Source: Planctomycetota bacterium
GTDB lineage: Bacteria; Planctomycetota; Phycisphaerae; Phycisphaerales; SM1A02
DNA: 64,000 nucleotides
Direction: 5' to 3'
Assembly (NCBI GenBank): GCA_022574595.1
Contig: JACZRS010000002.1
Location: 248,001 to 312,000, forward strand
A model generated the notes under the pieces. That model was not told the origin of the DNA and did not search any database. It saw nothing but the letters and a program-made list of their open reading frames with translations. Positions 43,636 to 52,345 of this stretch are shown piece after piece. The position numbers and the translations under genes were made by a program. Positions within the stretch are counted from its first letter, which is position 1, and every line of letters begins with the position of its first letter.

Positions 43636-44754
43636 ATGAAAGCTCTCGAAGTAATCAACAGTCTCGAATCTATAGCACCGCTAGAGTACGCAGCCGATTG
43701 GGACAACGTCGGCTTATTGATCGGCAGCTCGAATTGGGATGCGAATAATATTTTGCTTACTATCGATCTAACTGAATCAGTGCTGCGCGAAGCGATACGC
43801 AACTCAGCTCAGATGATCGTTGCTTATCATCCGCCTATCTTCGAGCCTCTTTCATCACTAACAGATGTTGAAACTAAACAGCGAATTGTCCTTGAATCTG
43901 CACGCGCGGGGATTGCGGTTTACAGCCCTCATACAGCCTTAGACGCAGCACCGGGTGGAGTTAACGATTGGATTGTAGCTGGCCTTGGTAGTGGAGATAA
44001 TCGGGCATTGGAAGCTAGCGCGACCTTACCTGAAAGTGAGCAATATAAACTCGTAACTTTTTGCCCCGCAGATGATGTTGATAGAATTCGTAACACACTC
44101 GCAGTATCTGGAGCTGGTCGCATCGGTAAGTATGAACTTTGCTCTTTTGAATTAAAAGGGACAGGCACATTCCTAGCGGGTAAAGGAACAAATCCAGCGA
44201 TTGGTAAAAAAGGAGCGATTGAAAAAGTAGATGAGGTTCGTTTGGAAATGGTTTGTCCAAAGGCTGCGCTGGCCCTTGCGGTTACCACGATCAAGCAATT
44301 TCATCCCTATGAAGAGCCACCGATTGAAATATACAAGCTGCAAGCTCGCCCTCAGCGCCAGGTTGGTCAGGGTAGGCGACTTGTTTTAGATCAAAAGGTT
44401 TCGCTAAACGAGTTAGTAGAACGTATAAAAAACCGTCTTGGGGTGAAGCAAGTGCGCGTTGCGCTTGGTGAGAACGCACCTCGTCGATTTCGCTCTATTG
44501 GGCTATGCGCAGGTGCAGGTGGCTCACTTCGTGAAGAAGCGACGCAGCAAGGTTGTCAAGTGTTTCTTACCGGCGAAATGCGCCACCACGATGTCCTGGC
44601 CGCACAGGATCAGGGATGCACCATTATTCTTGCTGGTCACACAAATACCGAACGCGGATACCTCAAAGTACTCCGCAAACGCTTGCGCAGGGACTTGCCC
44701 AGCGCCACGGTTATGATATCAAAAAAAGATAGCGATCCCTTGCGTGTGATGTAG
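43636..44754 (+). CDS. Nif3-like dinuclear-metal-center protein (YbgI family)
   Basis: A 372-residue protein of the long Nif3 form: N-terminal half with MKALEVINSLESIAPLEYAADWDNVGLLIGS (metal-ligand region) and IVAYHPPIFEPL with the metal His. A central CutA-like insertion (YKLVTFCPADDVDRIRNTLAVSGAGRIGKYELCSFELKGTGTF) follows, then the C-terminal half with IGLCAGAGGSLREEATQQGCQVFLTGEMRHHDVLAA and ILAGHTNTERGYL. Proteins of this family bind two metals and form toroidal hexamers; the biochemical role is debated. Probably co-transcribed with the GT-C gene. Confidence 0.92.
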   Translation: MKALEVINSLESIAPLEYAADWDNVGLLIGSSNWDANNILLTIDLTESVLREAIRNSAQMIVAYHPPIFEPLSSLTDVETKQRIVLESARAGIAVYSPHTALDAAPGGVNDWIVAGLGSGDNRALEASATLPESEQYKLVTFCPADDVDRIRNTLAVSGAGRIGKYELCSFELKGTGTFLAGKGTNPAIGKKGAIEKVDEVRLEMVCPKAALALAVTTIKQFHPYEEPPIEIYKLQARPQRQVGQGRRLVLDQKVSLNELVERIKNRLGVKQVRVALGENAPRRFRSIGLCAGAGGSLREEATQQGCQVFLTGEMRHHDVLAAQDQGCTIILAGHTNTERGYLKVLRKRLRRDLPSATVMISKKDSDPLRVM

Positions 44755-44886
44755 CAAATATTGGATAGTACATAGTTATTTTCGGACGTAAATCAGAGAG
44801 TTTTTTGCTCCGATATAGATTAAGCTACGTTTTGCTGGCCTACCGCAAAGGCAAATCGATAAAGTAATAAGTGCAGGGAGAGAAAG

Positions 44887-45399
44887 ATGTACGAGCAGCC
44901 AACCTCGCAAGAAAACCAACTGCAATCGCAGCAACAACCAATGAGCAGCCAATCTGCATCATTTAATCAACCTCAATTTGACGATCAACTAACAACAAAG
45001 CAACCTGGCTGGTGGAAACGCAATTGGATTTGGGCGGTTCCTTCTATCTGCGTTACGTTTGTTGTTGGCGGGATCGGATTATTCGTAGGACTCTTCGCGC
45101 TGGTCTTTGGCGTGCTGAAGAGTACCGAAGTATACGAAACCGCGCTATTTGAAGCGCAAACAAATCCTGCGGTAATCGCAGAGCTAGGAAACAAAATAGA
45201 AGATGGCTTGATGTTTACCGGCAATATGGAAGTAAATCCAACGTCCGGCTATGCGGATATTGTGATTCCAATTTCCGGCCAAATGGGGTCCGGCTCACTT
45301 TACCTTCAAGCAGAGAAAACTAACGGCATTTGGGAATACTACACTATGGAAGTAGTAATCGCAGAGACTGGCGAGTCTATTGATTTGCTTGGTGACTAA
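44887..45399 (+). CDS. Coa1-like single-pass membrane protein
   Basis: A 170-residue protein. It has a Gln/Ser-rich cytoplasmic head (residues 1-45), a basic boundary WWKRNWIWAVP, one membrane helix (residues ~52-80), and an outer domain. The domain pattern VLKSTEVYETALFEAQTNPAVIAELGNKIEDGLMFTGN…ADIVIPISGQMGSGSLYLQAEK..GIWEY resembles cytochrome c oxidase assembly protein 1 (Coa1). Bacterial members are common but uncharacterised, and no oxidase genes lie nearby, so a role in oxidase assembly is not supported by context. GGGAGAG precedes the ATG. Confidence 0.7.
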   Translation: MYEQPTSQENQLQSQQQPMSSQSASFNQPQFDDQLTTKQPGWWKRNWIWAVPSICVTFVVGGIGLFVGLFALVFGVLKSTEVYETALFEAQTNPAVIAELGNKIEDGLMFTGNMEVNPTSGYADIVIPISGQMGSGSLYLQAEKTNGIWEYYTMEVVIAETGESIDLLGD

Positions 45400-45443
45400 C
45401 AAGCAAGCTATTGCCAAAGTACATAGGTGATGGTCAAGGGTTC

Positions 45444-48400
45444 TTATTTTTTACCCTTACCCTTTGATATGGCTTTGTCGATGAGCTTTCCTATATCAAA
45501 CCCTTTACCACCAATTTCCGATTCAATAAATCCTTTTAACCCTGCTTTTGCTATAGCGCCTGCCATATCGAAATCTGGATCTATCTTTGTTTCTAAGTTG
45601 CCGAACTTGCCACGTGTTACTAAGGGAACAATGATATCATCCATGTACTTTTCTAGTTTCTTATCATTAAAAGCAAGTGCAACGAACGGCAGCTCTGTAC
45701 GCACATTTACCATTTGAGTATTTAGATCAATGCTCCCAGAATAGGCTAATTTGTACTTACCGATCAAAACCTCAAAGCGCTCATAAGTGACTATGCCTTT
45801 TTTTATCCTAACACTTATGGGTTCTATATAACCGGGAATGGTTTTGGCGTTTGTTGTATTAAGTATCGATAACAGGCCAAGCGTTACCGATCCGCTGTCT
45901 AATTCCACTTTTCCTATTGTAATTTCTATTCTTGCTGTTAGCTTGCTAATATCATTATCTAGCGGCAAGAACGCTTGCTTTGCGGATATACGTACGGGTT
46001 GCTCTGTGCTGCGAATATCCGCTAATAGAGGGTGGATCTTTGCTAAAAGACGCTGACTAAGTGGTGGAGTTATTTGCAGTTCACATTCAAGCGGTGTTTT
46101 TTTGGGTAGGATCAGCCCATTATTGCGCCCAACAATACGCCCCTTCATGGAACCATTGGTTGTGGTTAATTCCCCCACTATTGCGCCGGAATAGGCAGAG
46201 AAATTTTTGGCAGTAAATGTTGAGTTCATTGTCGGGCCGACTGCTGCCACTAACATTCCATCCAAGCCTAACAGCGCATCGGCTATATTTGTGGGAATAT
46301 CTTTTACTACACCATTAACGCTGAGCTTACGGTTATCTAATTGGAGAATCTTATTCTCGCTAACTAAGTGGGTAATTTTACCTTCAAGACTAATTTCGCC
46401 TGCTCGTGCAGATTTACCCTTTGCGGTTTCGGTAAGCGTGAAGTTGATGCGCTCTGCTATATCATCACTTGTGAAATTGATCTTCATGTTATTGATGCCT
46501 GAGTTATTACCCTCAGCATCAGTCATCACAAGCGGGCCTCCCGTTAGAGTTATATCAAGATCCACTGCTGCGGTATCGAACGGTTTGGACTGCAACATGG
46601 ATAACGGGAACTTGAGCTTTGATATCTCAAGAGATAACGGCACATCATTGGCGACAGTATAAACACGAGCTTTGCTGCCAGAATCTTTGCTGGATATTTG
46701 CTTGTTCATGGATGCTTCAATTGCAGCTTTTTGAAGCGTAATTGTCGCAGTATCTGCCTGGATTTGAACCATCTCATCAACTAGCGATGCAGTAAATACG
46801 CCATCTAAATATGGGAATTTAGCTATAAACTTAGTTGCCGAGGCAGAGTCCGAGTGATTTACCGTTGCGGTTAGCTCACCCTTTTTCCCAAACCACTTGC
46901 TTAGTGCGCCCTTTTGGGCTCCCATCATTCTCTCAAGGTAAATTAGCTGCAATGCGCGCAAAGTTACAGAACCAACACCAGACAGTTTGCCGCCCGCTAA
47001 TTTCGCATTCAGATCGTAATTCAACCTGGCTAAAGTCTGATCGTGCGCAGAGCGAATTACAATTGCGCTCCCTTTAACTGCGTAGTCTTCATTTGCAATA
47101 TTGCTTGTTATCCTGGCTTTTATGTCACGCAAACTAACCGGCTCGACTAATGAAGGAATGTTATCCAGCAGCGCTTCTTTAGCTGTAATGTTTACGATGA
47201 TTGGCTGATCATTAAGCGCGTAACGCTTTAACTTTTCATCATATGATAATTTAAACGGAGATATATCTATTGCAATTAAAGTTGGCTTGGTTAACTTTAC
47301 AGGCTCTTCAGAATCACTTTGCAAAGCTGCAACCATCTTGGGCGTGAGAACTGCAACTGCACTGGCTTTATCTATTGAAATAGTTTGGCCGACCCTACTT
47401 GCAGTGATCTTAAGTTCGTTTTCACCTGCATAAGCTGCGATCTGTAATCCTTGGCCAAGACTAGCTGTTTCAAATTCAACTCGAAAATTTTCAAATGTCT
47501 GCTTGCCAAGGCCGCTTGATGGAATTGTTACTGTGAGAGGCTTATCTGTTGTAATGGTCCCTTTAGCAGCAATGGAGTTAATCCCTATTTGCCCATCACT
47601 ATCCGGGCTCATACTGAACTGCGTAACGTCCACTACGATCAGAATGCGTTCTTCAACTTCTATATCCGCAATATCTTTTAGCAGAGCTGGATGAATTGAA
47701 CTAGTTACGTGTAAGCGTTTGCTTACCATAGATCCATCACTTGCATTTACAGTCGCAATAAGCTCGGCATTAAACTGCTTGGCGGTAAGTTTGATAGAAA
47801 CATCTTTAGGCGTTGACGAAGTAAAATCAGCTTGCACGTCAATAGTTGGGCCTATATCACGACTCGCAAGAATCGGCGTACCTTCAAGTAGTAGCTGCAC
47901 AAGCGTCGTGGGTACTGATTTACCTCTTATCTGGCCTGTAATTCGATCCAAACTCAAATCAAGTGATCCATCGCTTCCAACTATATTTATTGCACTCAAC
48001 TCTCCCTCAAGAGTTCCAGCCCCTGCGGACTCAATCGACGCAGCCACAACAAAGGAAAGATCAACTCGCTTTGACAAGTTGTCTGTACTTAGCTGCAAAG
48101 ATGCGGATTGCAGCTCAGTTTGCTGCTTGGAAAATGGGAGGACGATGTTGGCAAGCTCAGCATCGATCCTGGCGGATGTCTTAGCAAGCGATAATTTGCC
48201 ATGCTCATCAATTAAATTATCAATCGAGCCATCAATCGAAACCGATCCCGTTTTACCTGAGGACTTGGTTTTCCCTTGCGCTTTAATTGTAATTTTCCCG
48301 TTAGGTACATACGCAAGCTCGCCCGACAATTCACTAATCGTTAGAGTTTGATTCGCAGCTTCATCTTCTCCGTCTAGTTCTACAGTTAATTGACTAAAGC

Positions 48401-48869
48401 GAACAGTCGTGCGGCCTAAGTTAAAAGCTTGGGATTGTTCAGCTTTAGGATCTTCTTGTTCATCCTGCTTTACAAGATCGTGGAAAGTAGTAGAACCATC
48501 TTCTCTTAATGTACCCTTAATAGAACCGGTGATATCAATTTCCAGATGCTCAACTTCACTTACAAATAAGTCATATAGCCCTGCACTTATTTGAATGTCT
48601 AAATCTAGCGCTTTTTCTCCATTGGAGTTAGCGATGGTTAAACCACTAATTTCTTGTGGCCCAAACCAACCTAAATCCAATTTGCCAAACTCGACTGTGC
48701 CGTTGACTTGTTTTTCAATTGCAGATGCAAGTATCCCCTGCCCTAACCCCAAATTGACAAACGTTGGGCCTAGTGCCACCAGCCCCATAGCCATAATAAG
48801 CAGTACAAAAATTCCAATGAAAATCTTCTTGAAGCGCTTCCTGGAACGTTTAGCAGTTTTGTTTGACAT
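45444..48869 (-). CDS. AsmA/YhdP-like very large periplasmic protein
   Basis: A 1141-residue protein with an N-terminal membrane helix (FIGIFVLLIMAMGLVALGPTFV) and an AsmA-type start (ILASAIEKQVNGTVEFGKLDLGWFGPQEISGLTIANSNGEKALDLDIQISAG). Long beta-rich repeats follow, and a C-terminal segment LLSILNTTNAKTIPGYIEPISVRIKKGIVTYERFEVLIGKYKLAYSGSIDLNTQMV of the AsmA/DUF748 type. AsmA-like proteins are bridge-like, elongated and implicated in phospholipid transport between membranes. A typical beta-taco groove is expected but not proven from sequence. The gene is convergent with the Coa1-like gene. Confidence 0.85.
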   Translation of the reverse strand: MSNKTAKRSRKRFKKIFIGIFVLLIMAMGLVALGPTFVNLGLGQGILASAIEKQVNGTVEFGKLDLGWFGPQEISGLTIANSNGEKALDLDIQISAGLYDLFVSEVEHLEIDITGSIKGTLREDGSTTFHDLVKQDEQEDPKAEQSQAFNLGRTTVRFSQLTVELDGEDEAANQTLTISELSGELAYVPNGKITIKAQGKTKSSGKTGSVSIDGSIDNLIDEHGKLSLAKTSARIDAELANIVLPFSKQQTELQSASLQLSTDNLSKRVDLSFVVAASIESAGAGTLEGELSAINIVGSDGSLDLSLDRITGQIRGKSVPTTLVQLLLEGTPILASRDIGPTIDVQADFTSSTPKDVSIKLTAKQFNAELIATVNASDGSMVSKRLHVTSSIHPALLKDIADIEVEERILIVVDVTQFSMSPDSDGQIGINSIAAKGTITTDKPLTVTIPSSGLGKQTFENFRVEFETASLGQGLQIAAYAGENELKITASRVGQTISIDKASAVAVLTPKMVAALQSDSEEPVKLTKPTLIAIDISPFKLSYDEKLKRYALNDQPIIVNITAKEALLDNIPSLVEPVSLRDIKARITSNIANEDYAVKGSAIVIRSAHDQTLARLNYDLNAKLAGGKLSGVGSVTLRALQLIYLERMMGAQKGALSKWFGKKGELTATVNHSDSASATKFIAKFPYLDGVFTASLVDEMVQIQADTATITLQKAAIEASMNKQISSKDSGSKARVYTVANDVPLSLEISKLKFPLSMLQSKPFDTAAVDLDITLTGGPLVMTDAEGNNSGINNMKINFTSDDIAERINFTLTETAKGKSARAGEISLEGKITHLVSENKILQLDNRKLSVNGVVKDIPTNIADALLGLDGMLVAAVGPTMNSTFTAKNFSAYSGAIVGELTTTNGSMKGRIVGRNNGLILPKKTPLECELQITPPLSQRLLAKIHPLLADIRSTEQPVRISAKQAFLPLDNDISKLTARIEITIGKVELDSGSVTLGLLSILNTTNAKTIPGYIEPISVRIKKGIVTYERFEVLIGKYKLAYSGSIDLNTQMVNVRTELPFVALAFNDKKLEKYMDDIIVPLVTRGKFGNLETKIDPDFDMAGAIAKAGLKGFIESEIGGKGFDIGKLIDKAISKGKGKK

Positions 48870-49015
48870 GGCTTCTTCTCAATAACTCCAATCGATCGCT
48901 AAGAGCAAATAGTTCCTTACCTATAATCTTAGACACCGATTAGTAGATCAGCTTCCTTAGAATGTCCCGCGTTCCATAGCTCAGTAGAAAGGGCAATTAT
49001 CCTAACAACCCTTTG

Positions 49016-49354
49016 CTATGCAGCCCGATCGAGCATCGAAGCCATCACATCGATCGAACAATCAGCAAACTGCATTGCGATTGTGGTTCGACCTTCATCT
49101 GTTTTCAAGGAGCGAACCACGCTGGTTGGAAGCATCTGATCACCAAGAATGAAGCCTTGACGCCGCTTAAGGGCAATACCTAGAAATAGTGGCTCGCCCG
49201 GCTGGGCGACAACAGGCCTGGTCATTTCAACCAAAGCTCCACCATCTGATAGATTCCATACTGTTCCCAGCACATATTTGCCAGACTTTGGGTCAAAGAC
49301 CTTGCAGGGTCGGGCAAGATTTATCCGCTCATGGGCTCGTCGATCTGTTTCCAT
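49016..49354 (-). CDS. PilZ-domain protein, probable c-di-GMP receptor
   Basis: A 112-residue single-domain protein. The PilZ ligand motifs are both present: RRAHER near the N-terminus (RxxxR) and NLSDGGALVEM (D/NxSxxG). This makes binding of cyclic di-GMP likely. It is cytoplasmic and has no output domain, as in YcgR-like or adapter PilZ proteins. GGAGG lies 8 nt before the ATG. Its target cannot be told from context, although two pseudopilins lie 32 kb away. Confidence 0.9.
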   Translation of the reverse strand: METDRRAHERINLARPCKVFDPKSGKYVLGTVWNLSDGGALVEMTRPVVAQPGEPLFLGIALKRRQGFILGDQMLPTSVVRSLKTDEGRTTIAMQFADCSIDVMASMLDRAA

Positions 49355-49491
49355 GACTGGAACCTCCGGATTGGGACGGCTTCCGGCTTGTATTATCGGT
49401 TGTCAAAAGACAGCACTTTTGCCTACTTCTTGAAGTAAATACTTACTTAAGAAAATACTTGGTGATCGCATAGGAGCTATCCTTAGCCTAC

Positions 49492-50394
49492 ATGGTCAGA
49501 ACCCTGACAACACTGGCACCGGCTAAGCTCAATCTTGCGCTATCGGTCGGCCCACCTAATAGCGATGGCATGCACCCCATCTGCTCCTGGATGGTATCAG
49601 TGGGTTTGTGCGATGAACTTACTGTGACAATGTTGCAACCCGATCGCCTATCTCGATATGCAATTCTGTGGCATGAAGAAGCAAAAAGTACCAGCGATAT
49701 AGATTGGTCAATCACCAAAGATTTAGCGGTTAGGGCGCATCTTGCGCTACAAGAGCACACAAAAAGACAATTGCCGGTGCAACTAAAACTTGAAAAACGC
49801 ATCCCCGTAGGTGGAGGACTCGGAGGCGGATCATCTAACGCAGCAGCAATGCTTAACGCAGTTAACCAGTTATTTGAACTTGACCTATCTAAAGATGAAC
49901 TAATAAAGATCGCAGCCAACCTGGGATCTGATGTTCCTTTTTTCGTCTCAGGCGGAAGCGCGGTTGTGACAGGGCTTGGCGATCAAATTGACTTGCACGA
50001 TCAAATGCCCATCATTAATGCGGTGATTGTTTTTCCACAGATAAAATGTCCAACCAGCAGCGTCTATCGTGCCTTTGATGAACTTTCACCAAGCTCGCTT
50101 AATAGCGAGGCTGTATCTTTAGCAGCTAAGAACAACAATTCATCGATACAACCAGATGCAATATTTAACGATCTAACACAAGCAGCTATTGATACCGCAC
50201 CACAGCTTAAAGAACACATGCAGCAATTATCCGATCTCGCTCAGCGAAAAGTCCACATTGCTGGTAGCGGTTCAAGTCTTTTTATACTCTGCGACGACGA
50301 ATTACACTCACAACACCTTTGTGATGCAATTGAAACGAAATTGGATTTGCCTGCTGTTGCGGTACAATCTTGCGAGATGCAAAATGCCAACTGA
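49492..50394 (+). CDS. ispE: 4-diphosphocytidyl-2-C-methyl-D-erythritol kinase
   Basis: A 300-residue GHMP kinase. It opens with TLAPAKLNLALSVGPPNSDGMHPICSWM (substrate site), carries the ATP loop PVGGGLGGGSSNAAAML, and ends with the third motif KVHIAGSGSSLFI. It phosphorylates CDP-ME in the MEP isoprenoid pathway in the cytoplasm. Its stop overlaps the lspA start by 11 bp, giving an ispE-lspA pair. No clear ribosome binding site is close to the ATG. Confidence 0.94.
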   Translation: MVRTLTTLAPAKLNLALSVGPPNSDGMHPICSWMVSVGLCDELTVTMLQPDRLSRYAILWHEEAKSTSDIDWSITKDLAVRAHLALQEHTKRQLPVQLKLEKRIPVGGGLGGGSSNAAAMLNAVNQLFELDLSKDELIKIAANLGSDVPFFVSGGSAVVTGLGDQIDLHDQMPIINAVIVFPQIKCPTSSVYRAFDELSPSSLNSEAVSLAAKNNNSSIQPDAIFNDLTQAAIDTAPQLKEHMQQLSDLAQRKVHIAGSGSSLFILCDDELHSQHLCDAIETKLDLPAVAVQSCEMQNAN

Positions 50395-51004
50395 GACTGA
50401 TTCAAACAAACCTTTACCCAAGCGTGCAGGCAATGATATGAAAGCAATTATCATTGCACTTGTTGTGATGTTTTGTGCGCTAGGCAGCGACCTTTTTGTA
50501 AAAAATTTAGCCTTTCATAACGTTGCGGGATACGTAGTTAACCCCAATGATATACCCCATCACGATGCAGTAAATTTAATTCCAAGCATTTTGAGCCTGA
50601 AGCTTGTCGCCAATCGCGGAGCAGTCTTTGGAATCGGACAAGGCCAACGCTGGATGTTCATAATCCTGGGGATAATCGCAATTGTAGTAATCGTTACTAC
50701 ATTTCTTAAGAGTGCAGCCCATCGACGTTGGATGCATATCGCCCTGGCAATGATACTCGCAGGAGCATTAGGAAATCTATACGACCGGGTGATGATAGGC
50801 GCAGTCCGCGATATGCTTTGGCTTTTCCCTGGCGTAAAACTTCCCTTTGGCTGGCATTGGCCACGAGGCAATGATGAACTATACCCCTGGGTATTTAATA
50901 TCGCTGACATGGCTCTATTATTTGGGCTGGGTATTATTTTAATAGTATTGTGGCGTGACGATAGTAAGAGTGCCAAGAAAAAAGCACTCGATGTCGAGGG
51001 GTGA
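50384..51004 (+). CDS. lspA: Lipoprotein signal peptidase (SPase II)
   Basis: A 206-residue membrane protein. Family blocks are present: ALGSDLFVKNLAF, LKLVANRGAVFGIGQGQ, GALGNLYDRVMIGAVRDML (first catalytic Asp region) and VFNIADMALLFG (second catalytic Asp). A longer loop of about 20 residues lies between the two Asp blocks (PGVKLPFGWHWPRGNDELYPW) compared with E. coli LspA. Start at 50384, inside the end of ispE; an open frame reaching back to 50189 is only the shadow of ispE. It cleaves prolipoproteins at the lipid-modified Cys. Confidence 0.93.
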   Translation: MPTETDSNKPLPKRAGNDMKAIIIALVVMFCALGSDLFVKNLAFHNVAGYVVNPNDIPHHDAVNLIPSILSLKLVANRGAVFGIGQGQRWMFIILGIIAIVVIVTTFLKSAAHRRWMHIALAMILAGALGNLYDRVMIGAVRDMLWLFPGVKLPFGWHWPRGNDELYPWVFNIADMALLFGLGIILIVLWRDDSKSAKKKALDVEG

Positions 51005-51033
51005 AACTGAAAAACAGAATATCCATTGCGCTA

Positions 51034-51549
51034 TCACTTGCTTTTGCGCCCCTTAGTGGCCTGCTTATAAAGCGCACGAATAGTTTTTATCTGTCCGGTG
51101 TGGTACGCATCGTGCATCGCAATACCAGTGATATGCGCAAGCGAAACTCCTATATTTTTGTCATTTGAATTTAGCTTAGACCACGGTGCAGTAGCGATTG
51201 CTTTGCGAAGCGTTTGATGCGCATCAGTTAGGATCGTGACGTACTGCTTCCATTGAGTATCACTGAGCTTTCTGGGCACAGCAAACCAATCGCTTCCGGC
51301 AAAGGGGAACGATCCCCGTTTTCCGCCGGTGATTCGCCGGGCTGTTACGTATTTGTAGTAGGCGTCGTGCAAAACGATCTCGGCGATGGAGTGTCGGCCG
51401 GGGCGCGGCCGCCACGCTGCTTCCTTTGCGGAAACTCGGCGAATTGCACTAAGAAGACTTACCTCCATCCACCCAATCTTGTCGTAACCTTCATCAATAA
51501 GACCCAATAGCATTTCACGCTGAGCTGTCTGAATGGTCAACTTGGCCAT
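51034..51549 (-). CDS. DinB-family four-helix protein
   Basis: A 171-residue DinB/YfiT-like protein with the three metal-ligand histidines: one in AEIVLHDAYYKYVTARR and two in GIAMHDAYHTGQI. Members are metal-binding, sometimes thiol transferases (mycothiol or bacillithiol dependent), sometimes stress proteins. The start codon is set by GGAGG just upstream. Convergent with lspA. Confidence 0.85.
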   Translation of the reverse strand: MAKLTIQTAQREMLLGLIDEGYDKIGWMEVSLLSAIRRVSAKEAAWRPRPGRHSIAEIVLHDAYYKYVTARRITGGKRGSFPFAGSDWFAVPRKLSDTQWKQYVTILTDAHQTLRKAIATAPWSKLNSNDKNIGVSLAHITGIAMHDAYHTGQIKTIRALYKQATKGRKSK

Positions 51550-51689
51550 TGATTCCTCCTAGGCCCTGACGAGCCTAAAACAGGGTAAATATCTCATAGA
51601 GTAACTATCTAATACAATTTAGAGTATTACAAAGTTGAATCATATGGCGAAATCGGTAATAGTCAAGAGAAATATAGGTAATTACAGCA

Positions 51690-52262
51690 ATGGATGAACC
51701 TTGGATAGAACTGCTCAACAGCGACTGGCATGATTACATGGGCAAGAGTCCGCCCCAGGATCGATTGGAGGATCCCCAATGGTTGCAAAAATTCCTTGCC
51801 CAATGGCAGTTATCCCGGTCCGTGATCGCCGCTAAAACTACTCTCAATAGTCTTAGCCAACTGCGTTCGTTGTTGAAGCAACTCGTTCTCAGAATCATCA
51901 AGGGGCATTGCCTTCGTTCGGATGATATTAAAAAGCTAAATGCATACCTCGCGGATGGACCCTTCCATTGCCAGATTCAACAAGCGCCCGAAGCAGACCA
52001 CGAATATCGCCTGTGGTTTGATTCGGTAGAAAACAATCTAAAGACGACACTGGCTCATATTGCCAAATCCTTTGCTGATATTCTAGTTGAGGGTGATCCA
52101 GCAAGGATCAAGCTATGTGAGAATCCAGATTGTCGCTGGGTATTCTACGACAGCAGCCGCAGCAGAACTAGAAGATGGTGCGAAGGTGCCAGTGGCTGTG
52201 GCAACCTTCTGAAAGTCAGACGATTTCGAGAACGTAAGAAAAAGAAGAGTCGCTCCAATTAA
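51690..52262 (+). CDS. CGNR-type zinc-finger protein (ABATE domain), variant
   Basis: A 190-residue protein. The N-terminal ~135 residues are a helical ABATE-like sensor region. The C-terminal zinc module is C-ENPD-CRWVFYDSSRSRTRRWC…CGNLLKVRRFRERKKKK, the CGNR fold of probable DNA-binding one-component regulators. The residue after CGN is Leu, where the family normally has Arg. The strongly basic end suggests DNA contact. No operon partner; target unknown. Confidence 0.82.
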   Translation: MDEPWIELLNSDWHDYMGKSPPQDRLEDPQWLQKFLAQWQLSRSVIAAKTTLNSLSQLRSLLKQLVLRIIKGHCLRSDDIKKLNAYLADGPFHCQIQQAPEADHEYRLWFDSVENNLKTTLAHIAKSFADILVEGDPARIKLCENPDCRWVFYDSSRSRTRRWCEGASGCGNLLKVRRFRERKKKKSRSN

Positions 52263-52345
52263 TTAAACTATTGATCTAGCACAATTCCCTTCGTAAGCTG
52301 ACCTCTTTCCTTAAGAAACTGAAAACTCAAATAGAAACAAACCCT

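Noticed and set aside
47719-48351. 210-residue plus-strand frame, with others (46207-46662, 45427-45717).
   Set aside because: Antisense to the AsmA-like gene, Ser/Val-rich shadows without domains or ribosome binding sites.
48969-49010. tRNA-like 5' part: GTTCCATAGCTCAGTAGAAAGGGCAATTATC.
   Set aside because: A D-arm-like stem is present, but no T-arm (GGTTCGAATCC type), no matching anticodon stem and no acceptor partner follow. At most a chance match or old fragment.
50189-50383. Longer lspA frame of 271 residues.
   Set aside because: The first 65 codons lie in the ispE coding region in another frame; LspA homology begins only after the ATG at 50384.
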